Position numbers and translations under genes: made by a program. From the NCBI GenBank assembly GCA_034189865.1, contig JAXHTV010000008.1, positions 1-37,639 on the forward strand: DNA of 37,639 bases, written 5' to 3'. A model generated the notes under the pieces. That model made no database searches. It was not told the DNA's origin and was given only the letters and a program-made list of their open reading frames with translations. Below are positions 17,577 through 25,338 of the stretch, piece after piece; the first letter of the stretch is position 1; every line of letters starts with the position of its first letter. The stretch is from Pseudomonadota bacterium (lineage in GTDB: Bacteria > Pseudomonadota > Gammaproteobacteria > UBA5335).

Positions 17577-18422
17577 ATGCGTTTCGAAGGGACGGAATCA
17601 TACGTCGCAACCGACGATCTGATGATGGCGGTCAACGCTGCGATTACACTGGAGCGGCCGTTGTTGATCAAAGGTGAACCGGGTACCGGCAAGACCATGT
17701 TGGCCGAGGAGGTCGCACGGGCTCTGAATCGGCCGCTCTACCAGTGGCACATCAAGTCCACCAGCAAGGCCCAGCAGGGTTTGTACGAATATGATGCGGT
17801 ATCGCGTCTTCGTGATTCTCAGTTGGGCGATCCGCGCGTTGCGGATATCGCCAACTACATCAAGCGAGGGCCGGTGTGGGAGGCTTTTGAGTCCGAAGAG
17901 CGTCCGGTTTTACTCATCGATGAGATCGACAAGGCGGATATCGAGTTTCCCAATGACTTGCTGCGGGAACTGGATCGAATGGAATTCTTCGTCTACGAGA
18001 CGCAATCCTTGGTTCGTTCCAACCATCGCCCCATTATCATTATCACCAGCAACAACGAGAAAGAACTTCCCGACGCGTTCCTGAGGCGGTGTTTCTTCCA
18101 CTACATTCGGTTCCCCGAAAAGGCCACGATGGCGGGGATCGTAGATGTCCATTTCCCTGGCCTGAAGAAAAACCTTTTGAGCGAAGCGCTAGAGGTCTTT
18201 TTCGATTTGCGGGACGTGCCGGGGCTCAAGAAAAAACCGTCGACATCGGAGCTTCTGGATTGGTTGAAACTCTTATTGGCGGAAGACATCCCGGCGGAGA
18301 CATTGCGCAGCAACGACCCGAGTCAGGTCGTTCCCCCGCTGTACGGAGCCTTGCTGAAGAACGAGCAGGACGTGCAACTCTTTGAGCGGCTAGCATTTAT
18401 GGCACGACGTCAGCAGATCTGA
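17577..18422 (+). CDS. MoxR-family AAA+ ATPase (CoxD-like)
   Basis: The 281-residue ATPase has Walker A GEPGTGKT (33-40), Walker B VLLIDEID (111-118), a sensor-1 region IIITSNNEKELPDAF and an arginine-finger-like LRRCFF. MoxR ATPases work as chaperone-like partners of VWA proteins, remodelling or inserting metal cofactors in client enzymes; CoxD does this for the molybdenum/copper CO dehydrogenase. The next gene encodes such a VWA partner, so they form a MoxR-VWA pair, but no client enzyme is next to them. The frame opens with TTG at 17559; the ATG at 17577 has GAAGGTGG at a proper distance and is preferred. It lies 161 bases after pgk and may have its own promoter. Confidence 0.9.
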   Translation: MRFEGTESYVATDDLMMAVNAAITLERPLLIKGEPGTGKTMLAEEVARALNRPLYQWHIKSTSKAQQGLYEYDAVSRLRDSQLGDPRVADIANYIKRGPVWEAFESEERPVLLIDEIDKADIEFPNDLLRELDRMEFFVYETQSLVRSNHRPIIIITSNNEKELPDAFLRRCFFHYIRFPEKATMAGIVDVHFPGLKKNLLSEALEVFFDLRDVPGLKKKPSTSELLDWLKLLLAEDIPAETLRSNDPSQVVPPLYGALLKNEQDVQLFERLAFMARRQQI

Positions 18423-18483
18423 TGCGATCATCTGCCATGAGTCGTCCTGATGTGCGGCGTGGGCCGCGCGGAGGGCTTTACTG

Positions 18484-19677
18484 ATGTTAATCGATTTTTT
18501 CTATTCCCTTCGGGCAGCCGAATTGCCTGTATCGGTCACCGAGTATTTGAGCCTGCTCGAGGCGTTGGAAAAGCGTGTGGTGTCCACCAGTGTGGATGAT
18601 TTCTATTTCTTGGCGCGAACGTGCCTGGTCAAGGATGAGAAAGACTACGATAAGTTTGATCGCGCTTTCGGTTCTTATTTCAAAGGCGTAGACGACGCCA
18701 CCAGCCTGCTCACCGAAGCTGTTTCCAAAGGCCATATTCCGCCCGAGTGGCTGGCTCGCCGCAAAGAGCTCAACCTGACCCCTGAAGAAATGGCTATGGT
18801 GGAGTCCATGGGCGGCTGGGAAAAGCTCATGGAGGCCCTCCGAGAACGCCTGGAGAACCAACAAGAACGGCACGAAGGGGGCAACAAAAACATCGGCACG
18901 GCGGGCCGCTCGCCATTCGGCGCTCACGGATTCAATCCCGAAGGGATTCGGATCGGTCAGGGCGGCGGGCGCCAGCGTAGTGCCGTGAAGGTGTGGGATC
19001 GACGGGAGTTTCGCAATTACGACGATTCGGTAGAGCTGGGCACGCGAAATATTAAAGTGGCCTTAAAGCGGTTGCGTCGTTTCGTCCGCGAAGGCACAGA
19101 GCTTGAGTTGGATTTGGACGATACCATTCGCTCTACGGCCCATAATGCCGGCTACCTCGACATCAAGATGGTTCCTGAGCGCCATAACAAGGTCAAAGTG
19201 CTTTTGTTTATGGATGTTGGCGGTTCCATGGACGACCACGTCAGGCTGGCCGAAGAATTGTTTTCGGCGGCCCGCGGGGAACTCAAGCACTTAGAGTATT
19301 TCTACTTCCACAACTTCATTTACGAGTGGATCTGGAAAGACAACTTTCGACGTCGGGCCAACCGGCTTTTTCTGCCGGATGTGCTCCACACCTTCGGCCG
19401 GGATTACAAAGTCATCTTCGTTGGCGATGCCACCATGAGTCCTTATGAAGTCGTCTATGAAGGGGGGAGCATCGAACATCACAACGCCGAAGCCGGTGCG
19501 GTTTGGATGCAGCGAATCCGCCGACATTTCGATCGTCTGATCTGGCTTAACCCGGAACCGGAGTCGCGGTGGGAGAGCACACCTTCCATCAAGATCATCC
19601 GTGAACTCATGGAGGGCGAGATGTATCCGCTCACCATTGATGGATTGAGCCAAGGTTTTCGGGCATTGAGTGCCTGA
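18484..19677 (+). CDS. VWA-domain protein, CoxE-like
   Basis: The 397-residue protein starts with FFYSLRAAELPVSVTEYLSLLEAL, the typical N-terminus of CoxE-like VWA proteins. A helical region and a Gly/Arg-rich linker (130-170) follow. The VWA domain from about 235 contains the metal-ion-dependent adhesion site DVGGS (Asp244 to Ser248), where Gly replaces the middle Ser, and a later DAT motif in IFVGDATMSPYE. It probably works with the MoxR ATPase encoded 61 bases upstream to mature a metalloenzyme or assemble a complex. GGAGG nine bases before the ATG is a strong ribosome binding site. No CO dehydrogenase, methanol dehydrogenase, Rubisco or nitric oxide reductase gene is in the window, so the client is unknown. 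Confidence 0.88.
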   Translation: MLIDFFYSLRAAELPVSVTEYLSLLEALEKRVVSTSVDDFYFLARTCLVKDEKDYDKFDRAFGSYFKGVDDATSLLTEAVSKGHIPPEWLARRKELNLTPEEMAMVESMGGWEKLMEALRERLENQQERHEGGNKNIGTAGRSPFGAHGFNPEGIRIGQGGGRQRSAVKVWDRREFRNYDDSVELGTRNIKVALKRLRRFVREGTELELDLDDTIRSTAHNAGYLDIKMVPERHNKVKVLLFMDVGGSMDDHVRLAEELFSAARGELKHLEYFYFHNFIYEWIWKDNFRRRANRLFLPDVLHTFGRDYKVIFVGDATMSPYEVVYEGGSIEHHNAEAGAVWMQRIRRHFDRLIWLNPEPESRWESTPSIKIIRELMEGEMYPLTIDGLSQGFRALSA

Positions 19678-19702
19678 GCGTTCCTCCCCAAAGGGCTCAG
19701 CC

Positions 19703-20554
19703 ATGAGTCGTCCGGCGTGGTGGCGACGTCTGGCGAATGTTTCCCCGTGGCCGGCTGGGCGGATTGTGGCCCAAGGCGAGTATGGTTCGTTGTCCAGGCA
19801 ACACCTGGACGTCTACGTGCCCCGCCGCGAGGGGGGGCATTGGCCGGTCGTGGTCTTTTTCTACGGCGGTCGGTGGAAGAGTGGGGACAGGCGACTGTAC
19901 GATCCGTTGGCACGTAGCTTGGCGGCGGCGGGAATAGTCGTCGTGGTGCCCGATTACCGGCTCTACCCCGAAGTGCGTTTCCCCGCGTTCGTTCAGGACG
20001 GTGCGGCGGCCGTTGCGTGGGTCATGTCCCATATCCACCGATTCGGTGGCGATCCCAGGCGTGTTTATTTAATGGGGCACTCCGCCGGGGCGCATATCGG
20101 GTCCATGCTGGCCTTGGATGCCCGCTATCTGGGGCATCACAGCCGAAAGAGATCCGATCTCGCCGGATTCATCGGTTTGGCAGGGCCTTACGACTTTCTG
20201 CCGTTCCAAACACCGGAGTTGGCGGATACCTTCGGCCCGGAGGAACAGCATCGGGAATCTCAGCCTATCCATTGGACCGATGGAAATAACCCGCCGTTTT
20301 TGTTGTTGCATGGCTCAGCTGACAATGTTGTCGGTGCCGGTAACAGCAAGCGTTTGTGGCGCAAAATTGAGTCTTCGGGCGGGCGGGCGCGAATGGTCTT
20401 TTTCTCCCGTGCGAATCACACCAACATACTCTTTGCGGCCGCGGTTTCAACGAATCGAGTGGGGCCGGTTCAGCGGGAAATCTATGACTTCGTCGTCCAG
20501 GGTGGGTCCACGCGCCTGCCGGATCCGCCGTCGGAGTTTTGTTCTTACGATTGA
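19703..20554 (+). CDS. Alpha/beta-hydrolase esterase
   Basis: The 283-residue protein is an esterase/carboxylesterase of the acetyl-esterase (BD-FAE-like) type. The oxyanion motif appears as FYGGRW (53-58, Tyr in place of the usual His). The nucleophile elbow is GHSAG with Ser127, the acid is Asp207 in GSADNVV, and the base is His239 in ANHTN. DYRLYPEVRFP lies between, as usual. The substrate is unknown. GTG at 19670 is in frame but would overlap the CoxE-like gene; the ATG at 19703 follows AAAGGG and leaves 25 bases, so I prefer it. It is probably the last gene of the moxR-coxE transcript, and a bidirectional terminator lies 35 bases after it. Confidence 0.87.
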   Translation: MSRPAWWRRLANVSPWPAGRIVAQGEYGSLSRQHLDVYVPRREGGHWPVVVFFYGGRWKSGDRRLYDPLARSLAAAGIVVVVPDYRLYPEVRFPAFVQDGAAAVAWVMSHIHRFGGDPRRVYLMGHSAGAHIGSMLALDARYLGHHSRKRSDLAGFIGLAGPYDFLPFQTPELADTFGPEEQHRESQPIHWTDGNNPPFLLLHGSADNVVGAGNSKRLWRKIESSGGRARMVFFSRANHTNILFAAAVSTNRVGPVQREIYDFVVQGGSTRLPDPPSEFCSYD

Positions 20555-20588
20555 CGGGAACGGATTTTGGTCGCCGATGTGTTTAATG

Positions 20589-20618
20589 AAAACGGGCCCG
20601 CCAATGCGGGCCCGTTTT
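20589..20618. terminator. Bidirectional rho-independent terminator
   Basis: CGGGCCCGC (20593-20601) and GCGGGCCCG (20606-20614) form a perfect 9-bp stem with a 4-base loop, flanked by AAAA and TTTT. It sits between two converging genes (esterase on plus, acyl-CoA synthetase on minus) and can stop transcription from both sides. Confidence 0.92.
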
Positions 20619-20676
20619 GTTTATTGAGGCGTATTTTACAACGTGGTCGTGCTGTTGTTTGACCAAAGCCGGCGGC

Positions 20677-22455
20677 TCAGCCGTGCGTTTCGACGCCTTC
20701 CCAAAAACGTGCTTCGAGTTGTTTCTTGGGCAGCTTGCCGGCCAAATTTCGCGGCAGCTCTCCGAACTCGACAATTTTGGGGAGTTTGAAACCGTACAAA
20801 CCTTCCTTTTTACAGTGTTCCAGGATCTCTTCGGCCGTGGCCGTTTCGCCTTCCTTGAGTTGTATCACCGCTGCGGGAACTTCACCAAGGTCATTGTCCG
20901 GGGCGCGCACTACCGCCACATCCAGTACTTTGGGGTGGTGTTTGATGGCATGTTCGATCTCGTTGGGAAAGAGGTTGACTCCACCGGAGATGATCATCTC
21001 CTTGACCCGAGAGGTCAGGTAGAGAAAGCCGTCATCGTCCAGATAGCCGATCAGGCCGTCGTCGTACCAGGTGAGTCCGTCGATTTCCAGGTAGCATTCG
21101 TCGGTTTTCTGCTGATCTCCGACATACTTGAGTCCGAAGGTGAGGGCCGAGCGTACTAATACCTTTCCTTCCTTACCCGGCGGTGCCCAGGTTTGCGTTT
21201 CCGGGTCGTAGATGCGGCATTGCGCGGCACGTACTTTGCCCACGCTGTTGTACCGGTCGGCTTTCTCTTGATAGTCATCAGGAACCAGAATCGTGATCAG
21301 GCCGGTTTCCGAGGCGCCGTAGTATTCGTGGAAGACGTCTTTCTTCGCCCCTTGGCGGCGGAATAAAGCATTGATCTCCTTCTTGACCTTCGGCGGGCAG
21401 GGCGCGGCTGCACACACGATGGTGTGCATGGACGAGAGGTTGTACTTGTTTTTGACCTCGTCGGGCAGGCCCAAAACCCGTTCCAGCATGGTCGGGGCCA
21501 CGAAGGTCCAGTTGATGCGTTCTTCCTGAATGCCTTGAAGGAAACCTTCCGGCGAGAATTTGCGCATAGGGACTACAGTGCCGCCGAATATGAAAGGCAA
21601 TACACCGATTTGGACGCCGGCGTGATAAAGCGGGCCGGGGATGAGCGATCGGGCATTGCGGGTGACGGGGTCGTGTAGGTCGCCGAGTCCGTACCAGCCC
21701 AGGGCGCTGGCTTGCATGATGCCCATGCGCGCAACCTCTTCTCGTGAAGCGCCACGCCGGCCGGAGTCTTCCTCGCCCATCATCGCGGTTTGATCGATGT
21801 TGATGTATTTCGGCGTGCCGGTGGTCCCGCCGCTGTACGTTTTGGCGGCCATGCCGAATTTACCGGGCGGCAGCTTGGGTTCGCTGCGGGCCACCAAGTC
21901 TTGATAGGCGATCATTCCATCCGGTGTCTCGGTTGCACCGACGATAATAAAATGCTTTACCGAGGTGAGTTGATCGCGAACAGACTGAACGGTTTCTAAA
22001 AATTCGGAATCGAAAACCAAGGCCTTCGGTTGCGCCCGATTGATGCAATGCTCCAACTCTTTGGGGCGTAAATGCCAGTTCAGCATGGGCATGGCGTAAC
22101 CGGAAAGGCTGCAAGCCTGGTTCAGTTCGAACCAAGTCGCGCCGTTGTAGAGTAATTCGGCGCAAGCGTCGTCCTGGCGAAGGCCTAATTCGTAGAGCGC
22201 GTTGGCCAAACGCAGCACACGATCTTTGAATTGTCTGAAACTCAAACGGGTTTCGCCGGCGACCACGGCTTCGCGGTCACCTAACGTATCCCAAAACGCC
22301 AGCATGAAAGCTCGGGCCAAGTCGTCGCGCTTAAAGCGGCTGCGAACAAGTGCTTTGGTGAGGCTTTTGGCGATGTTGCCGACACCAATTTGCTTGACGG
22401 CGGCGCCAGCGGCGCGCCGCGTTTCTTCCATACGCAAGAGATCCATTCTGGACAT
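20677..22455 (-). CDS. Acyl-CoA synthetase (AMP-forming, ANL superfamily)
   Basis: The 592-residue enzyme activates a carboxylic acid with ATP and joins it to CoA. The ATP loop is YSGGTTGTPK (207-216), the adenine-binding YYGASETGL is at 378-386, and the C-terminal catalytic Lys is in NLAGKLPKK. The length fits medium/long-chain FadD-like enzymes. Two motifs are unusual: where most members have TGD, this protein has DGL (466-468), and the hinge Asp of DRxK is Ser482 (SRVKE). The N-terminal 50 residues are a helical extension. The ATG at 22455, with GGGAG upstream, is chosen over the TTG at 22458. It follows the alpha/beta hydrolase gene on the same strand after 148 bases full of hairpins. The substrate is unknown. 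Confidence 0.87.
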   Translation of the reverse strand: MSRMDLLRMEETRRAAGAAVKQIGVGNIAKSLTKALVRSRFKRDDLARAFMLAFWDTLGDREAVVAGETRLSFRQFKDRVLRLANALYELGLRQDDACAELLYNGATWFELNQACSLSGYAMPMLNWHLRPKELEHCINRAQPKALVFDSEFLETVQSVRDQLTSVKHFIIVGATETPDGMIAYQDLVARSEPKLPPGKFGMAAKTYSGGTTGTPKYINIDQTAMMGEEDSGRRGASREEVARMGIMQASALGWYGLGDLHDPVTRNARSLIPGPLYHAGVQIGVLPFIFGGTVVPMRKFSPEGFLQGIQEERINWTFVAPTMLERVLGLPDEVKNKYNLSSMHTIVCAAAPCPPKVKKEINALFRRQGAKKDVFHEYYGASETGLITILVPDDYQEKADRYNSVGKVRAAQCRIYDPETQTWAPPGKEGKVLVRSALTFGLKYVGDQQKTDECYLEIDGLTWYDDGLIGYLDDDGFLYLTSRVKEMIISGGVNLFPNEIEHAIKHHPKVLDVAVVRAPDNDLGEVPAAVIQLKEGETATAEEILEHCKKEGLYGFKLPKIVEFGELPRNLAGKLPKKQLEARFWEGVETHG

Positions 22456-22484
22456 CAATCACTCCCTTTTCGGTGTTGTATTTC

Positions 22485-22595
22485 CCGGTCCATCCCGGAC
22501 CGGTGGTGAACCTCGAACGTGCTGGCTGGCGTTCGAGGTCACCTGTCTCCTCGTTAGACATCTTACCGACGAAAACGCATAGCGAAAAGATGTCT
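22485..22595 (-). repeat. Three consecutive hairpin-forming inverted repeats
   Basis: In the gap between the hydrolase stop and the acyl-CoA synthetase start are three repeats. AGACATCTT/AAGATGTCT is at 22556-22564 and 22587-22595 (9 bp, 22-base loop). A 14-bp stem with one bulged A is at 22505-22519 and 22530-22543 (core CCTCGAACG/CGTTCGAGG, 10-base loop). CCGGTCC/GGACCGG is at 22485-22491 and 22497-22503 (7 bp, 5-base loop). None is followed by a U-run on the minus strand. Confidence 0.7.
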
Positions 22596-22603
22596 TATGC
22601 GGG

Positions 22604-23470
22604 TTAGCTGAGAAACTCGATCAGTGCCTCAGCCAGTCGCTCAGGCTGATCGTGGTGCAACATATGCCCGGCGTCGGGTATGACGGCTTCTCGCAGCTCG
22701 CGATAACAGCGGCGATTGGCGTCCATTACCGCCCCATGCATCTTGGCGAAGGGGGAGGCGGATCCGGTGATCCAAAGCGTTTGGGCCTGCGTTTGCGTCC
22801 AGCAGGCACGCGATTCCTCCAGGCGGTAGAGGATGGGGTTGCGGGTCCTATGGCGCGGGTCTGCTCGCAGTACAATTTGTTTGCCTTCACTCTCGCGAGC
22901 CCAGCAACGGGCAACGAACGCGGCACGATCGTCTCCTAAGCGGGGATTGTTTTTGCTGAGCTTTCTCGCCAGTGCATCGAAGTTCGGATAGTGGCGCGGG
23001 GTCCAATCTTCCCGTTGCTGATCCATCCAACTACGGTACCTTGTCGGTGCCTGTTCAGGTCGGGTGGGGGGCAGGCCGAAACCTTCCAAGCTGACGAGCC
23101 GACTGACGCGTTGGGGGCGAATGCCCGCATAGAGGGAAGCGATGTTTCCGCCCATGCTGTGACCCACCAAGGCTACGCCGGCATTGGGGCTGAAGTGATC
23201 GATGATGATGTCGAGGTCAGCCAGGTATTCCGGAAAGTAGTACCCTCCCTGGGCCCACTCGCTGTCGCCGAAACCCCGCCAGTCCGGCGCGATGAGGTGC
23301 CATCCCTGTGGCAGGTGATCGACCAAAAATTGAAAGGAGGCGCCGCAATCCATCCAACCGTGGAGCAACAAAACGGGGGGGGCATCGCTGGAGCCCCAGC
23401 GATGAAAGTGGTAACAAAGACCGCGCACCGCGAGTCGCTCGCTCGTGGCGGATCGAATGGTTTGATACAT
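22604..23470 (-). CDS. Alpha/beta hydrolase
   Basis: The 288-residue protein has the standard alpha/beta-hydrolase layout. LLLHGWMD (35-42) provides the oxyanion hole, APDWRGFGDS (61-70) is the loop typical of haloalkane dehalogenase, epoxide hydrolase and esterase relatives, the nucleophile elbow is GHSMGG with Ser105, and DAGHMLHHDQP near the C-terminus holds the catalytic His. A Ser rather than Asp nucleophile points to an esterase, thioesterase or C-C hydrolase and away from an epoxide hydrolase. The substrate is unknown. AGGAAGAG just upstream supports the ATG at 23470. It is divergent from the Anbu gene (209 bases between starts) and upstream of the acyl-CoA synthetase, so it may act on the same acyl compounds. 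Confidence 0.87.
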   Translation of the reverse strand: MYQTIRSATSERLAVRGLCYHFHRWGSSDAPPVLLLHGWMDCGASFQFLVDHLPQGWHLIAPDWRGFGDSEWAQGGYYFPEYLADLDIIIDHFSPNAGVALVGHSMGGNIASLYAGIRPQRVSRLVSLEGFGLPPTRPEQAPTRYRSWMDQQREDWTPRHYPNFDALARKLSKNNPRLGDDRAAFVARCWARESEGKQIVLRADPRHRTRNPILYRLEESRACWTQTQAQTLWITGSASPFAKMHGAVMDANRRCYRELREAVIPDAGHMLHHDQPERLAEALIEFLS

Positions 23471-23679
23471 CGTCTCTTCCTGTGTGCTTGCGCTTTTTTT
23501 TCGACCCCAGTGCGGTTCATTGCTGCGGATGCCCGAGGCACGAGGGCTGTTTTTTATGGCTTTCGGCAGACCGGGAATGATAGCACCGTTCGTCAGTGGG
23601 TTAGGGCGGCGCGCTATCTGCCGATCTGGGATATTGATAGAATGAGCGGATTTCGGTTCGTTGTGTTCGGTGTTTTTTA

Positions 23680-24405
23680 ATGACCTATTGTCTTGCCATT
23701 CGTTGCGATCAAGGGTTGGTGTTTGCCTCCGATTCGCGAACCAACGCCGGCGTCGATCAAGTTACGACGTATAGCAAAATGCATGTGTTCGAGTTTCCGG
23801 GTGAGCGCATTTTTGTGCTGCTCAGTGCCGGTAATCTGGCCACCACACAAGAGGTTGTGCTCACACTGCAACGTGACTTGGACGAGCACAACGCCGAAAA
23901 TCTCCGGAGCTTCAGCCATCTTGCGGATGCTGCCGCTTATGTCGGGCGTATCAGTACCCGCGTCAAGGAGGCTTACACTCAGGGGCCCAATCAGGGGTTC
24001 AGCCCGGGTGCCAGTTTTATCCTCGGTGGTCAGATCGGCGACTCACCACCGGATATTTACCTCATTTATCCGGAAGGTAATTTCATTACCTGCTCTGCAC
24101 CGCATCCTTTTTTGCAGGTGGGGGAGAGCAAGTACGGGAAGCCGATTCTCGATCGTGTGATCAGTGCCAAGACTTCGCTGGAGGATGCCGCGCGTTGTGC
24201 CTTGGTGTCTATCGACTCGACCATGCGAAGCAACGCGACGGTAGGTCCCCCGATTGAGTTGCTGCTCTATCAAGCCGGTAGTTTGGAAGCATTCCGTCGG
24301 CTCAGCTTCGATTTGGATACGCCTTATCTGTCAGCCATTCGCGATGAATGGGCCGGCGCGCTGCGACGGGCGTTCGACGGTTTACCGAGGTTCGATTGGG
24401 AATAA
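23680..24405 (+). CDS. Anbu, proteasome-like peptidase (ancestral beta subunit)
   Basis: The 241-residue protein matches the bacterial proteasome-type family known as Anbu (also called predicted proteasome-type protease). It begins MTYCLAIRC. After removal of Met the new N-terminal Thr would be the nucleophile. With that Thr as residue 1, Asp17 (in FASDSRTNAG) and Lys32 (in YSKMHVFE) fall at the proteasomal catalytic positions, so the active site looks intact. LLSAGNLATTQ and SFILGGQIG follow. Anbu proteins assemble into open or helical rings, and their physiological substrate is not established. The start is fixed by the need for Thr at position 2, yet there is no Shine-Dalgarno before it, only a U-rich leader. 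The gene faces the transglutaminase-like gene, with 13 bases between the stops. Confidence 0.93.
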   Translation: MTYCLAIRCDQGLVFASDSRTNAGVDQVTTYSKMHVFEFPGERIFVLLSAGNLATTQEVVLTLQRDLDEHNAENLRSFSHLADAAAYVGRISTRVKEAYTQGPNQGFSPGASFILGGQIGDSPPDIYLIYPEGNFITCSAPHPFLQVGESKYGKPILDRVISAKTSLEDAARCALVSIDSTMRSNATVGPPIELLLYQAGSLEAFRRLSFDLDTPYLSAIRDEWAGALRRAFDGLPRFDWE

Positions 24406-24418
24406 CGGCCAAGCTCAT

Positions 24419-25315
24419 TCAGCGGACCACCTCATTGTCTTCAAGATAGCGCCGCACGTCGACCGATACCGACAACTTGGTCTTGCCGCCGCCGTAGATT
24501 ACGCCATTCATAGGAATCACATCGCCGTAGTCTCGCCCCCAAGCCACGGTCACGTGGTGCATGGATGGGCGATGGTTATTGGTGGGATCGAAATCGACCC
24601 AGCCATGGTGGGGGCAGTGGACGGAAACCCAGGCATGCGATGCGTCGGCGCCTTGTAACTTGGTCTGTCCTGGGGGCGGTAGGGTTTCCAAATACCCGCT
24701 GACGTAGCGTGCCGGCAATCCCAGTGATCGCATGGCCGCGAGAAACAAATGGGCGAAATCTTGGCAGACCCCGCGTTGATGTCGCATTACGGTTCTGATC
24801 GGTGTTGCCAGTGTGGTAAAGGTTGGGTCGTACTCGAACTCTGTGTAGATTTGCTCCATCAGAGCGTGCGCGCCTTCCAGCAGGGGGCGGTTCGGAGGGA
24901 ATGCGCGTTGCGCAAAATCCACGAATTGACGGTGGAGCGGCACATAAGGTGAGGCAAGACAGTATTCGCGAAGGGCCACTTGCTCGGCCGTGGTGGGTGG
25001 GTTCAACGAATCGGCGACACGGTTCCAGCTTGGTGATACCGACAGGTTTACCTCCGTAGGCGGTCGCAGGACGATGTCGGTGGAGCTGACGACTTCCAGT
25101 CGGCGGTGTGGCTCCTGCACGGCGAAGTAGTGTACCCGGTTGCCATAGTAGTCGAGCCAATCCCGCGACGTTTGTGGTTGCGGCGTGACCGTTAGCGTGG
25201 ATTCGGCGCAGGTTTGTCGGGGGTGTTCGCGGGGACGTAGACGTGTCTCATTGTGGCACAAGGTGACCGCCTCGCTGTAATCGTAGCGGGTACGGTGAGT
25301 AATCAAGTAGCGCAC
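24419..25315 (-). CDS. Transglutaminase-like cysteine peptidase of the Anbu cluster
   Basis: The 298-residue protein has the bacterial transglutaminase N-terminal beta region followed by the transglutaminase-like core. The catalytic triad is visible as Cys184 (GVCQDFAH), His228 (SHAWVS) and Asp243 (DFDPTNN). Such proteins are thought to be peptidases or amidases more often than protein cross-linkers. An ATG at 25351 is in frame but would overlap the upstream gene by 13 bases and has no ribosome binding site. The GTG at 25315 has GAGGAA at the right distance and gives the usual family start (xRYLITHRTRYDYSE), so I choose it. It is the last gene of the four-gene minus-strand operon and converges with Anbu. 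Confidence 0.92.
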   Translation of the reverse strand: MRYLITHRTRYDYSEAVTLCHNETRLRPREHPRQTCAESTLTVTPQPQTSRDWLDYYGNRVHYFAVQEPHRRLEVVSSTDIVLRPPTEVNLSVSPSWNRVADSLNPPTTAEQVALREYCLASPYVPLHRQFVDFAQRAFPPNRPLLEGAHALMEQIYTEFEYDPTFTTLATPIRTVMRHQRGVCQDFAHLFLAAMRSLGLPARYVSGYLETLPPPGQTKLQGADASHAWVSVHCPHHGWVDFDPTNNHRPSMHHVTVAWGRDYGDVIPMNGVIYGGGKTKLSVSVDVRRYLEDNEVVR

Positions 25316-25338
25316 GGCTGATTCCTCGTCACCGGTAG

